NCBI RefSeq assembly: GCF_003014755.1
Contig: NZ_PYAW01000001.1
Location: 1,860,001-1,924,000, forward strand
Length of the DNA stretch: 64,000 nt
Source: Chitinophaga niastensis
GTDB lineage: Bacteria; Bacteroidota; Bacteroidia; Chitinophagales; Chitinophagaceae
Direction: 5' to 3'
Below the pieces are notes generated by a model, which searched no databases, had not been told where the DNA came from, and saw only the letters and a list, made by a program, of their open reading frames with translations. This document shows positions 45,394-54,631 of this stretch, piece after piece. Made by a program: the position numbers and the translations under genes. Each line of letters starts with the position of its first letter. Positions within the stretch are counted from its first letter, which is position 1.

Positions 45394-46590
45394 ATGAAAA
45401 AGAACCTGTTCTTTACGGTATTGTTATTGCCGGTGATGATACTGCAATCGTATGCACAGTCAGGTAAAGCAGATAAAGTTTTGTTAGCTAAAGCAGATGA
45501 AACGCTGCAATTTGCTGCACGTCAGTATAAACACATGATGACACATGTACCGGACAGTGTGCTGCCGCGTACTACTGATACCAGGGATGGTAGCCTGATG
45601 ACATCCAATTCTACCTGGTGGACTTCCGGTTTTTATCCCGGCACCTCCTGGTACCTCTACGAATATACGAAGGACCCTGCCTTTAAAGCAGAAGCGCTGA
45701 AACGTATGGCTCTGGTAGAAAAAGAGCAATACAACACACATACACACGACCTGGGTTTTATGATGTATTGCCCATTTGGTAATGCTTTACGTATTACAGG
45801 TGATACTGCCTATAAAACCATTTTACTCACCAGTGCAAAATCATTATCTACCCGTTTTAATCCAACAATAGGTTGTATTAAATCATGGGATCATGGTACC
45901 TGGAAGTTTCCGGTAATTATTGATAACATGATGAACCTGGAATTGCTTACCTGGGCGTCTAAAGTGAGTGGTGATAAAAAGTTTGCAGCGATAGCACGTA
46001 CACACGCTAATACTACCATAAAGAATCATTATCGCCCTGATTACAGCTCATTTCACGTAGTGGATTATGATCCGGCTACCGGTGCGGTACTGCAGCGGAA
46101 AACACACCAGGGCGCGGCTGACAGCTCTGCGTGGTCGCGCGGACAAGCATGGGGACTGTATGGTTACACCATGATGTATCGTGAAACAAAAGATAAAGCT
46201 TACCTGGAGCAGGCGCGTCATATTGCAGATTATATCCTGCAAAATCCTAACATGCCGGCTGATCTGATCCCTTACTGGGATTATAATGCACCGGGTATTC
46301 CGAATGCTTTGCGTGATGTATCCGCCGCATCTGTGGCTGCTTCTGCACTGCTGGAACTGAGTCGTTATACCAACAAGGCAGACGGCAAACGTTACTGGAA
46401 TGCAGCAGAAAAAATGCTGACAAATTTGTGCAGTCCGGCTTACCTGGCAAAAGAAGGAGAGAACAATGATTTTATATTGATGCACAGCGTTGGTTCCTTA
46501 CCACATAAATCGGAAGTAGATGTGCCTTTAACATATGCTGATTATTATTTTGTAGAAGCATTGCTTCGTTATAAGCAATGGGCTAAATAA
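45394..46590 (+). CDS. GH88 unsaturated glucuronyl hydrolase
   Basis: This 398-residue enzyme has a signal peptide (MKKNLFFTVLLLPVMILQSYAQ) and the GH88 alpha/alpha barrel. The acid/base aspartates fall in HTHDLGFMM (Asp119) and PVIIDNMMNLELL (Asp177), and SSAWSRGQAWGLYGY is the conserved barrel segment. GH88 hydrates the C4-C5 double bond of unsaturated glucuronate at the non-reducing end of glycosaminoglycan or gellan/ulvan fragments. It complements the GH105 enzyme upstream and the heparinase II/III-type lyase. It is followed 6 bp later by the second DUF2264 gene. Confidence 0.93.
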   Translation: MKKNLFFTVLLLPVMILQSYAQSGKADKVLLAKADETLQFAARQYKHMMTHVPDSVLPRTTDTRDGSLMTSNSTWWTSGFYPGTSWYLYEYTKDPAFKAEALKRMALVEKEQYNTHTHDLGFMMYCPFGNALRITGDTAYKTILLTSAKSLSTRFNPTIGCIKSWDHGTWKFPVIIDNMMNLELLTWASKVSGDKKFAAIARTHANTTIKNHYRPDYSSFHVVDYDPATGAVLQRKTHQGAADSSAWSRGQAWGLYGYTMMYRETKDKAYLEQARHIADYILQNPNMPADLIPYWDYNAPGIPNALRDVSAASVAASALLELSRYTNKADGKRYWNAAEKMLTNLCSPAYLAKEGENNDFILMHSVGSLPHKSEVDVPLTYADYYFVEALLRYKQWAK

Positions 46591-46596
46591 ATAACT

Positions 46597-47853
46597 GTGG
46601 ACAGACGTTTTTTTATCAAAGCCATACCCATGGCTGGCATGGCCGGGAGCCTCGGCACAGATAAGGGGTTGTTGAAAACGATGGCTGCACCTGCGCCACC
46701 GTTGAATGATCGGGAGTACAATGTGGATTTACTAATTCGTATATGTAATCCCGTTATGAAGCAGCTTAGTGAAGGGAAATTGAGAACTGCTATGCCCACT
46801 GAGGTAGCACCGGATTATGCCAAACCGGTTGATAAAGTAACTTACCTGGAGGCGTTTGGCAGAACACTTGCAGGCGTTACGCCCTGGCTGGAACTGGGAC
46901 CTGATAATACCATGGAAGGCAGTAAGCGCATTCATTTGCTGGAGATAACCAGGAAAGCGATTGCCATGGCTGTAGATCCGGCGTCTCCGGATTACATGAA
47001 TTTCACCGGTAAGTTTGATGCGCAGCCGTTGGTAGACGGCGCTTTTCTGGCGCATGGTTTACTGCGCGCACCTAATGAGCTATGGGGACAACTGTCTGCT
47101 AAAACCCGTCAGCAAATAATTGATGGCTTTATCAGTTTACGCAGCATCAAAGCATTTACTAATAACTGGGTGTTGTTTTCTGCCATTATTGAAGTGACGC
47201 TGCTGAAATTTGGTGCTGCCTGGGATCGTAAGCCGGTAGACTTTGCAGTACAAAAGATAATGGAATGGTATAAAGGAGATAGTATGTATGGAGATGGCGC
47301 ACATTTTCATTTCGACTACTATAACTCTTTTGTAATACAACCTATGCTGGTAGACCTTTTGAAGGTACTGGCAGAAAAAGGAGCCGGTAGTAAGGAGCAG
47401 TATGAGCTGGCGTTAAAACGTATGCAGCGTTATAGCGTAATATTAGAAAGACAAATATCACCGGAAGGAACTTTCCCAGTGGTGGGTCGCTCTATGCCTT
47501 ACCGCAGTGCGGCATTTCAGGCATTGGCACAGGTAGCACTGGAAGATAAATTGCCGGCAGAACTATCACCGGCGCAGGTGCGTTGCGCACTAACGGCAGT
47601 GAATAAACGAATTTTTGAAACACCAGGTACTTTTGATAAAAATGGTTGGCTGCAAATTGGTTTTTGCGGGCATCAGCCGGAGATAGCGGATGTGTATACT
47701 TCTACCGGGAGTCTCTATTTATGTACTACCGGATTCCTGGCGTTAGGTCTGCCTGGTACCCATCCTTTCTGGGCAGCTCCTGCACAGCAATGGACGGCGC
47801 AAAAAGCCTGGGGTGGCGGGAAGGTAGCAAAAGATCATGCTATAGATTATTAG
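46597..47853 (+). CDS. DUF2264 protein with Tat-like signal (copy 2), GTG start
   Basis: This 418-residue paralogue of the protein at 39061 shares KVTYLEAFGR, PLVDGAFLAHGLLRAP, TNNWVLFSAIIEV and YTSTGSLYLCTTGFLALGLP. The GTG at 46597 precedes DRRFFIKAIPMAGMAGSLG, a Tat-like signal. The two copies have clearly diverged, so this is an older duplication, and both were kept in the same locus, suggesting different substrates or linkages. Its end overlaps the convergent DUF255 gene by 4 bp. Confidence 0.82.
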   Translation: MDRRFFIKAIPMAGMAGSLGTDKGLLKTMAAPAPPLNDREYNVDLLIRICNPVMKQLSEGKLRTAMPTEVAPDYAKPVDKVTYLEAFGRTLAGVTPWLELGPDNTMEGSKRIHLLEITRKAIAMAVDPASPDYMNFTGKFDAQPLVDGAFLAHGLLRAPNELWGQLSAKTRQQIIDGFISLRSIKAFTNNWVLFSAIIEVTLLKFGAAWDRKPVDFAVQKIMEWYKGDSMYGDGAHFHFDYYNSFVIQPMLVDLLKVLAEKGAGSKEQYELALKRMQRYSVILERQISPEGTFPVVGRSMPYRSAAFQALAQVALEDKLPAELSPAQVRCALTAVNKRIFETPGTFDKNGWLQIGFCGHQPEIADVYTSTGSLYLCTTGFLALGLPGTHPFWAAPAQQWTAQKAWGGGKVAKDHAIDY

Positions 47854-49340
47854 TGCAGTATTTCTTTAGCCGTTAAAATACCTGGTTCTGCAATAATTGT
47901 TTTTAATACAGCGGGAGAAGATATATAACCAAATATATTTTCTCCCGCTGTTTTGTAAGTAGTATTGCCATATTGGGCTAACTGCTGAAATACACGGCAG
48001 GCATCTATATTTTCGCTTAGCACATAATCCGGAGGCAGGTATTTATTGTTGTTGCTAAAGCTGTAGAGTGCTTTGTTTTTTCCTTTGAAATGGGCCAGCA
48101 TATAATTGCCTAGGCTCCTGGCTTCCTGCAATGCTGCTGTGTCTTTGGTGATATTGTAATAATGCAGTAAAGCCTGGCATAAATATAATTGATCCGCTAA
48201 TGCGATGCTGCTGGTGAAGGCGCGGTCATGTACATAACTACCATCCGGTTGTTTGAAATCTTTTTTGAGTTTTGCTAAAATATTGCCTGCGGTTATTATA
48301 TAACTTTTATCATTAGTTGCATTGTACAGGTATAAAAATGCATCTGCGAGTTGTGCATTTTCTTTGCTGTAGCAGGTGCTGTCTATCCGCGGAATGCCTT
48401 GCTTATAGCGATTTGCAGACGATAATGCAAAGAAGCCGCCAGCGTGTTCTCCTTCTTTCAGATCTGCATCCTGCGAATTATAATAGAGGTTGTTTTTACT
48501 GTGCAGAAAAGTGTTGAGATAGCTGATAATATTTTTTGCATGCGATAAAGCGCTGCTATCTTTCATCTCTTCATAATACTGTGCGTATATCTTTATATAT
48601 CTAGCCTGGATACTCAATATTTTTTCGAAATGAGGGTGATCCCAGTTGCCGTTTGTAGAATATTGATACACACCGCCCCAGGCCGGATCATTGATGCGGT
48701 AAGACCCGTGAATAGTGAGTGGCAGCCATTTCTTTAATTGATTATTAGTTTTATAATGACGTAAAGCGTATTCAATTCCATCGTACTCCAGGAAGTGTTG
48801 CTGCATATCATATCCTCCGTCAATCATATCCAGGTATTCAAAGAAGTTATTGCGTACAAAGGCAGCGGTGCGGGCAGACCACTCGCCTGTGATAACCGGA
48901 TTGCTGGCTATTTGTTTTTGCGGCTCAATATAACGATAACCATTATACGTTTTTTTCAGGAGTACCAGAAAATCCGTAGGCCCGATGAACCCGGCTTCTT
49001 TCACCAGTTCTTTGGCATCTTCATGAAAGATAATGGTGGCGGGCCATCCATAATCTTTGTATTTGGCATAGAGGTCGGGCCTTTTATCCTGGTTGGCCTT
49101 TATACATATGTAATGATCTACCAGATACCTGGTGACGGTGGAATCTTCATAAGTGGAATCATCCATTACATGACACCAGTGGCACCAGCTGGCGCCAAGA
49201 TCCAGCAGCACAGGTTTATGCTGTTGTTGGGCCTGATCAAAGGCCTGCTGATTAAAATCCAGCCAGTGAATGGATTGTGCGTTGGTAACGGAAGTACACC
49301 AGAGGAAGATGATTGCCGCTATAATATGCCTGTTAAACAC
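47850..49340 (-). CDS. Secreted DUF255 thioredoxin-like protein
   Basis: This 496-residue protein has a signal peptide (residues 1-22, ending TNAQ) followed by a DUF255 thioredoxin-fold domain with ASWCHWCHVMDDSTYED; the CxxC is Cys-His-Trp-Cys. The remaining ~350 residues are an alpha-helical region like those of the YyaL/SPATA20 family, with YNSQDADLKEGEHAGGFFAL. In YyaL-type proteins the C-terminal half resembles a six-hairpin glycosidase fold, but catalytic activity is unproven. The secretion signal places the thiol motif in the periplasm. It overlaps the end of the convergent DUF2264 gene by 4 bp. Confidence 0.82.
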   Translation of the reverse strand: MFNRHIIAAIIFLWCTSVTNAQSIHWLDFNQQAFDQAQQQHKPVLLDLGASWCHWCHVMDDSTYEDSTVTRYLVDHYICIKANQDKRPDLYAKYKDYGWPATIIFHEDAKELVKEAGFIGPTDFLVLLKKTYNGYRYIEPQKQIASNPVITGEWSARTAAFVRNNFFEYLDMIDGGYDMQQHFLEYDGIEYALRHYKTNNQLKKWLPLTIHGSYRINDPAWGGVYQYSTNGNWDHPHFEKILSIQARYIKIYAQYYEEMKDSSALSHAKNIISYLNTFLHSKNNLYYNSQDADLKEGEHAGGFFALSSANRYKQGIPRIDSTCYSKENAQLADAFLYLYNATNDKSYIITAGNILAKLKKDFKQPDGSYVHDRAFTSSIALADQLYLCQALLHYYNITKDTAALQEARSLGNYMLAHFKGKNKALYSFSNNNKYLPPDYVLSENIDACRVFQQLAQYGNTTYKTAGENIFGYISSPAVLKTIIAEPGILTAKEILH

Positions 49341-49386
49341 GGGTTCGTTTTACAGCATATACGGGGTTGTGTAAATATTGGTTTAG

Positions 49387-49920
49387 TTATTTTTTGGTGG
49401 TTTTATCAGGGAAGATGGGAATAGCATTTTTTCCATCCTGCGTCAGCCATTTTTCATATACGAGCCGTACTGGTTCGTAATCTTTAGCGGCCAGGAACTG
49501 TTGCATGCGGTGGTTATTCGTCAGGGTATATCTTACAATTCTGCGGATACCCTGTTCAATATACATTCTTTCCAGTTCTTCGTTCAACAGGCGGTAGATA
49601 CCTTGTCTGCGGAAGGGTTGTGCTACATATCCATCAGATACGTAGAGGGTATCACCGGTATAATCTTCGATGCGGCTTTCATCAGCTTCTTCCAGGTAAG
49701 CGAAGATGAATCCTGCCGGCGTATCATCGGAATACGCCAGCAGGCAAGCACCATCACAGTCTTCCTGCATGGTGATAACATGTTGCATGTAGCTATCAGC
49801 AATACTTTCCCAGGCAGCTGTTTTAGGGAAGAACTCATGTTCAGAGACATGGAGCGCTTCCATCATGCTGCTGATGATATTGTAATGTTCACGGATACGT
49901 ATAGGCGTGATAGTTATCAT
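49387..49920 (-). CDS. GNAT family N-acetyltransferase
   Basis: This 177-residue protein has a GNAT core with LYVSDGYVAQPFRRQGIYRLLNEELERMY, the V-motif and Q/R-x-x-G-x-G/A-like acetyl-CoA loop (RRQGIY). It starts 3 bp after the stop of the Pls-like synthetase, so the two are very probably co-translated. The substrate is unknown; it might acetylate the synthetase monomer or product, protect the host from it, or act on an unrelated amine. Confidence 0.82.
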   Translation of the reverse strand: MITITPIRIREHYNIISSMMEALHVSEHEFFPKTAAWESIADSYMQHVITMQEDCDGACLLAYSDDTPAGFIFAYLEEADESRIEDYTGDTLYVSDGYVAQPFRRQGIYRLLNEELERMYIEQGIRRIVRYTLTNNHRMQQFLAAKDYEPVRLVYEKWLTQDGKNAIPIFPDKTTKK

Positions 49921-49923
49921 GGA

Positions 49924-52900
49924 TTAATCTGGTTTAACAGGGCTACCAGTCCAGTCGGTACCGGATTGTAGTTTTTCCCCTTTCATCACTAAAGAGAGTG
50001 GTGCCAGATTTACATCGTCACCTATCTCACTATCGTATAAAATGATAGAACGCGCACCGACACTGCTTCTGCGTCCTATTTTGATAGGCCCTACCTTCAT
50101 TACACGGTCTTCAAACAGATGCGTTTGCGGTCCACTGTCTTCATTCAGGGCGGTATCTGTTCCTATCTCCACCATATCAAATTCTGTAATATCAGCAGTG
50201 AACAACCATACCCTGAAACCTGCTTTTACGCCGAGTAAGCGTAACAGTGAAGGCAGCCAGGGGGTACCTTTGAGATATTCCAGCAGGAATGGGATAGAGA
50301 GCGCTTCGTAGGTAGACGTAATGGCTTCACTGCGCCATACTTTGGACGTCCACATGGGGCTTTGGAGTGGGCGGTAAACGCCTATCAGCACCCATTTAAG
50401 GACTACCGTAAAGAGGAATGCAGGGAGCCCCAGGAAAAAGAGATAATAGAATGGGAACTGCAGTAATATCATCCACCACGGTTTATCTGTTACCAGGTCA
50501 TGTGCGTAGGCAATGAAAAGGATACTGCAACAGATCACCACTGTTTCCGGGATGAGGATACGTATAAATTCTACGATAGCTCTGGCCAGCCTGCGCTGTG
50601 GTGAAGGATTGGTGGTGAGTTCCGGTGGAAAGAAACGACTTTCCTGTCTGCGTGGCAATGCGATAGCCGGAGATCCGAACCAGTCGCGTGCATTGCTGCC
50701 CGACAGCTGGTCTTTGGAGGGAGGTGTGGATAACACGCCGATAAGCATGTTTTCCGGCAGCTCGTATCCTTGTGGTATCAGCGCGCTATTACCTACAAAG
50801 CTGGTATTGTGTATAATTGTTTTTTCCAGTATTAATTGCTGACCGCGTACATCTGATTCGCCGAGTGTTACCGCATCGGCGATAAAGGCTCCGTCGCCGA
50901 TTTCCAGTAATGGATGCGTTACGCTGCTGGCAGTAGATACTTCTGTATTACGACCTATTTTTGCTCCCAGTGCACGGAACAAAGAAGAAATATATACCGT
51001 TGCAAAAATGGGGTGTATTACTATCAGTGATAATGACATGAGCTGATCGGCAAACCATTTACGTGCATAAAAAGCGCTGTAAATAGGATAGGTGCCGGGT
51101 TTGATGCCCCATTGCAACAGGCGTGTCAGTACCACTGTTTGCAGGGTAAACAAAATAATATAGCTCAATGCCAGTGCAGGTGTGATCACCATGTAATTGA
51201 AGTTATAATCCGGCGCAGCATTATCCATCTGGTTGAGGGTAACGATGGTGGGTAATAACGGCAGCAATACAGTGAATGGAAATACCAGCAGGAATAAAGA
51301 AAATATAACACTGTATTTTCTGCGGGTAGCCGCTGAAACCGGTAATGGCTGCGGTAATTCGCTGATGGCTTTTTTAACTTTTAATTCTGCCGGACTTCCC
51401 TGCCATACTTCGCCGGAAGCGATAGTACTATCAGGAGGCAGGTAGCTGAGATCCTGTAATTCGCTCCAGGCTTCCATTACGGTATTACCTCCAATGATAG
51501 CACTGCTGCCTACGTAAGCATGATCACCCAGGTGAACAGTACGTAATTTCAATAATCCATCTTCTACAAAAGCATTATTGATAACTGCCTGGGAGCTGAT
51601 ACTCACATCGCTGCCGATTGTCAGGAGGTCTTCCGCACCGATGGTTATCGCACCCAGTTGTGCATCTGCAGCAATTTTTACACCCAGCAAACGGAGGTAA
51701 GCAGGATATAACGGGGTACCATTCAGGAACATCGAAGGCATGAGGCGTTGGATGGTTTTTACCAGCCACCACCGGAAATAGTAGGTGCCCCACAGTGGAT
51801 AATCGCCGGCTTTCATCTTACCTATCACCAGCCATTTGGTGCTGATGATTAAGATAGAAAACAGGGGAGGTAACAGGCAGAACATGCCCAATGCTGTAAG
51901 GATAGCATATCCCAGGCTGCTGGTAGCTTGTTCTACATAATAATAGCCGAGGTAAGGCAGGTAAATCTGCATGGCAAATAATCCGAAGATCACCAGCAGG
52001 GCAATGGTTTGTGCGATCCAGCAGGAAAGGTGTCGCCACCAGGGTATTTTATTAAAAACACGTCCTTTTTGTTTGCCGGCTTGCTTTTCCGCTGCCCATA
52101 CATTTACCAGTTCCTGTAACGGACGGTGTATATAAATATCTTTCAGAGATGCCTGTGGTACATTGGCTTCGCGACGAAGGCGCGATACAAAGGCTGCTGC
52201 CAGCAAGGAGTGGCCACCAAGATCTGTAAAGAAATCCTGCTGCAGATCGATAGTGCGGTCAGGAAATACTTTTGCAAGAATGGTCGTTATTCTATCCTGC
52301 AGCGGTGCATTGGGGTCTATTGCCTCATGCGTAGTTATCTGTGTAAAGGCAGCAGGTACAGGCAATGCTTTACGGTTCATTTTACCGCTGGGCAGGCGGG
52401 GCATATCATCCAATTCTACAATGATGCCTGGCACCATGTAGGGAGGTAATACCTTTGCCAGCCTGCTTCTGATAGAAGATTCATCAAAAGGCTGGTCATC
52501 TTCCCGAACAATATATCCTACCAGTTGATCCTGGTCATTACTATCTTTCTTTACAGCTACAGCGGCGGCGGCTACTCCGTCGATCGCGTGAAGCTGGTTT
52601 TCTATTTCTCCTAACTCAATACGGTAACCGCGCAGCTTTATCTGATCGTCCAGGCGGCCCTGAAAGTCGATACTGCCATCTGGTAATATAATAGCGGCAT
52701 CGCCGGTACGGTACAGGCGATCGCCTGGTAACGCGCTCATGGAGGCCGGTTTGTCTACAAATTTTTCGTGGGTCAGTTCTGGTCTGTCGATATAACCTGC
52801 GCCTACGCCGGGACCGGAAATAACAAGTTCACCCCGTTCACCTACCGGGAGAATATCCAGTTTTTCATCCACTACCGCCATGTTATAGTTGGGCAGGGGC

Positions 52901-53856
52901 TGACCGATAGTGATATAATCGCCGGGTTTCAGTGCGGCAAAGGTGGCGCTGACAGTTGTTTCCGTAGGTCCGTAACTGTTATAGAACAGGCGGGGAGGTG
53001 CAGCCCATCTGGCCAGTACCTGTGGAGTACAGGCTTCTCCGCCGGCATTGATCAGGCGGAGCGATGGAATGTTATCTTCCATAATAGCCAGCAAACTGGG
53101 CACTGCGTGCAGTACCGTGATTTTTTCACGGCGCAATACATCGCCCAGCTCATCGATTGCTTTGGCCGTAGTGGCATCGGCCACCCAGAGGGTTGCGCCT
53201 ACAAAGTAACTGAGCCAGGTTTCTTCGCACCACATGTCAAAGGATACAGAGAAGCCCTGGTATACCTTATCGCTGGTGCGTATATTTAAAACAGTTTGTT
53301 CTGCTCTTACAAGATGGCATATCTGCCGGTGGCTGATCGGAATACCTTTGGGTTTCCCTGTGCTACCGGAAGTGTAGAGTACATAAGCCATGTTATCTGG
53401 CTGCGGACCAGCAGTGAGGATAATTTTTTCTGTTATGTCCGGTAATGTTGGTACAGATAAAATAGCAGCATCCAGTTGCAGCGGTAATTCGCTGAAGCAG
53501 GCCGCGGCTTTTACTTCTGTGAGTACACCCTCCACACGTTCTGCCGGCATTTCCCGATCCAATGGAACATAAGCTGCACCGGCCTTTACAATGCCTAAGA
53601 TAGCGGCATGTAACTCCAGCCCCCGGGGCCACCATACGCCTACTACACTGCCAGGGCCTATTCCCTTTGATTGAAGTAGTGCTGCTACAGCATCACTCCA
53701 ATGATCGAGCTGTGTATAGGTGAGAGATTGGTGTTGAAATATCAGTGCCGTATGATGCGCATGAGCCTGAACAGCATGAGAAAAAATATCCGCCAGGGTT
53801 TCATTGTGAAGCAAATCCGGCTGCTGGGGGCCTTTAACTATACTATAAACGTTCAT
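49924..53856 (-). CDS. Pls/PosA-type single-module peptide synthetase (A-T-membrane-hexapeptide domains)
   Basis: A start at 53856 (MNVYSIVKG) leaves room for a leader after a candidate promoter; an ATG at 53880 would add 8 residues. Numbering here is from 53880 (1318 residues). The adenylation domain (about 25-510) has VLYTSGSTGKPKG (167-179), NSYGPTETT (301-309), YRTGD (390-394) and PSGKMNRKALP with Lys500. A carrier domain has DLGGHSLL with Ser558. From about 640 there are several membrane helices mixed with three hexapeptide-repeat regions (near 760-840, 1010-1075 and 1225-1310). No condensation or thioesterase motif is seen. This architecture is that of Pls, the epsilon-poly-L-lysine synthetase, and related PosA enzymes. 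The monomer is unknown. Confidence 0.85.
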   Translation of the reverse strand: MNVYSIVKGPQQPDLLHNETLADIFSHAVQAHAHHTALIFQHQSLTYTQLDHWSDAVAALLQSKGIGPGSVVGVWWPRGLELHAAILGIVKAGAAYVPLDREMPAERVEGVLTEVKAAACFSELPLQLDAAILSVPTLPDITEKIILTAGPQPDNMAYVLYTSGSTGKPKGIPISHRQICHLVRAEQTVLNIRTSDKVYQGFSVSFDMWCEETWLSYFVGATLWVADATTAKAIDELGDVLRREKITVLHAVPSLLAIMEDNIPSLRLINAGGEACTPQVLARWAAPPRLFYNSYGPTETTVSATFAALKPGDYITIGQPLPNYNMAVVDEKLDILPVGERGELVISGPGVGAGYIDRPELTHEKFVDKPASMSALPGDRLYRTGDAAIILPDGSIDFQGRLDDQIKLRGYRIELGEIENQLHAIDGVAAAAVAVKKDSNDQDQLVGYIVREDDQPFDESSIRSRLAKVLPPYMVPGIIVELDDMPRLPSGKMNRKALPVPAAFTQITTHEAIDPNAPLQDRITTILAKVFPDRTIDLQQDFFTDLGGHSLLAAAFVSRLRREANVPQASLKDIYIHRPLQELVNVWAAEKQAGKQKGRVFNKIPWWRHLSCWIAQTIALLVIFGLFAMQIYLPYLGYYYVEQATSSLGYAILTALGMFCLLPPLFSILIISTKWLVIGKMKAGDYPLWGTYYFRWWLVKTIQRLMPSMFLNGTPLYPAYLRLLGVKIAADAQLGAITIGAEDLLTIGSDVSISSQAVINNAFVEDGLLKLRTVHLGDHAYVGSSAIIGGNTVMEAWSELQDLSYLPPDSTIASGEVWQGSPAELKVKKAISELPQPLPVSAATRRKYSVIFSLFLLVFPFTVLLPLLPTIVTLNQMDNAAPDYNFNYMVITPALALSYIILFTLQTVVLTRLLQWGIKPGTYPIYSAFYARKWFADQLMSLSLIVIHPIFATVYISSLFRALGAKIGRNTEVSTASSVTHPLLEIGDGAFIADAVTLGESDVRGQQLILEKTIIHNTSFVGNSALIPQGYELPENMLIGVLSTPPSKDQLSGSNARDWFGSPAIALPRRQESRFFPPELTTNPSPQRRLARAIVEFIRILIPETVVICCSILFIAYAHDLVTDKPWWMILLQFPFYYLFFLGLPAFLFTVVLKWVLIGVYRPLQSPMWTSKVWRSEAITSTYEALSIPFLLEYLKGTPWLPSLLRLLGVKAGFRVWLFTADITEFDMVEIGTDTALNEDSGPQTHLFEDRVMKVGPIKIGRRSSVGARSIILYDSEIGDDVNLAPLSLVMKGEKLQSGTDWTGSPVKPD

Positions 53857-53896
53857 AAGTTTGCTACCCGTAGGTTTCATTGGTGTTTGGTAGCTG

Positions 53897-53904
53897 CAAA
53901 GTTA
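53897..53904 (-). promoter_or_regulatory. Candidate -7 element of the synthetase gene
   Basis: On the minus strand TAACTTTG matches TAnnTTTG. It is 16 bp before ATG 53880 and 40 bp before ATG 53856, so the latter start is favoured. No TTG is seen at the right distance. Confidence 0.35.
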
Positions 53905-54038
53905 AAATTAAGAATCAAAGAACCCGCTTATAATACCCTTAAAAATAATAGATTGTTTGGTAAAATATGCGTATACTCTGTGAATATGCTATCTCCCCGG
54001 TAACCAATAAATGTATAATTTGCTCTCAGCAACTATTC

Positions 54039-54629
54039 ATGAGGGAGAACACATTTACCACGGATGAAATGACGCATTGTCTGCACATGATTGCAGCGGC
54101 CGGATGCGAGCAGTCCTACCGGCGCTTGTTTCGTTGGTTTTACAAACCACTTCAACAATTTGCTTTTGCGATTGTGAAGTCCAGGGAATCTGCAGAAGAA
54201 ATTGCAGCAGATGTGCTGGTAAATGTATGGCGTAACAGACAGCAGCTCCCGGAAATCAGTCATCTGAAAATTTATCTTTATACAGCCGCAAAAAATATTT
54301 CTCTTAATTATCTCCGCAAACAGAACCGGTATGCGGTTATTTCCCTGGATAATATGGAAATGGTACTGGCACCATTACACAACACTCCTGAACAATTATT
54401 TATTACCGCTGAGTTATTGAACCGGCTGGAACTGGCTATTGCCAAGTTACCACCACGTTGTAAACTTATTTTTAAGCTGGTACGGGAAGATGGGCTGAAA
54501 TATAAAGAGGTAGCGGCTATCCTGGATATTTCTGTAAATACCATTGACGCACAAATGGCCATAGCGTTTAAGAAGATCAGTCAGGCGGTGAACCTGGATA
54601 TGAGCCGCAAGCAGGTAGTGAAGCAGTAA
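54039..54629 (+). CDS. ECF-type RNA polymerase sigma factor (FecI-like)
   Basis: From the ATG at 54039 the protein has 196 residues; an upstream in-frame ATG at 53967 would add 24 residues without family support. Region 2 shows SYRRLFRWFYKPLQQFAFAIVKSRESAEEIAADVLVNVWRNR (in part) and region 4 shows LPPRCKLIFKLVREDGLKYKEVAAILDISVNTIDAQM. These are typical of Bacteroidota sigma-70 (FecI/CarQ-like) factors that pair with FecR. Its anti-sigma partner is at 55490, separated by a two-gene minus-strand cassette. Confidence 0.92.
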   Translation: MRENTFTTDEMTHCLHMIAAAGCEQSYRRLFRWFYKPLQQFAFAIVKSRESAEEIAADVLVNVWRNRQQLPEISHLKIYLYTAAKNISLNYLRKQNRYAVISLDNMEMVLAPLHNTPEQLFITAELLNRLELAIAKLPPRCKLIFKLVREDGLKYKEVAAILDISVNTIDAQMAIAFKKISQAVNLDMSRKQVVKQ

Positions 54630-54631
54630 GA

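Noticed and set aside
47850..49340. DUF255 protein as an N-acylglucosamine 2-epimerase of the uronate pathway
   Set aside because: The helical C-terminal half resembles such folds, but no catalytic motif is visible, and it lies on the opposite strand with a secretion signal.
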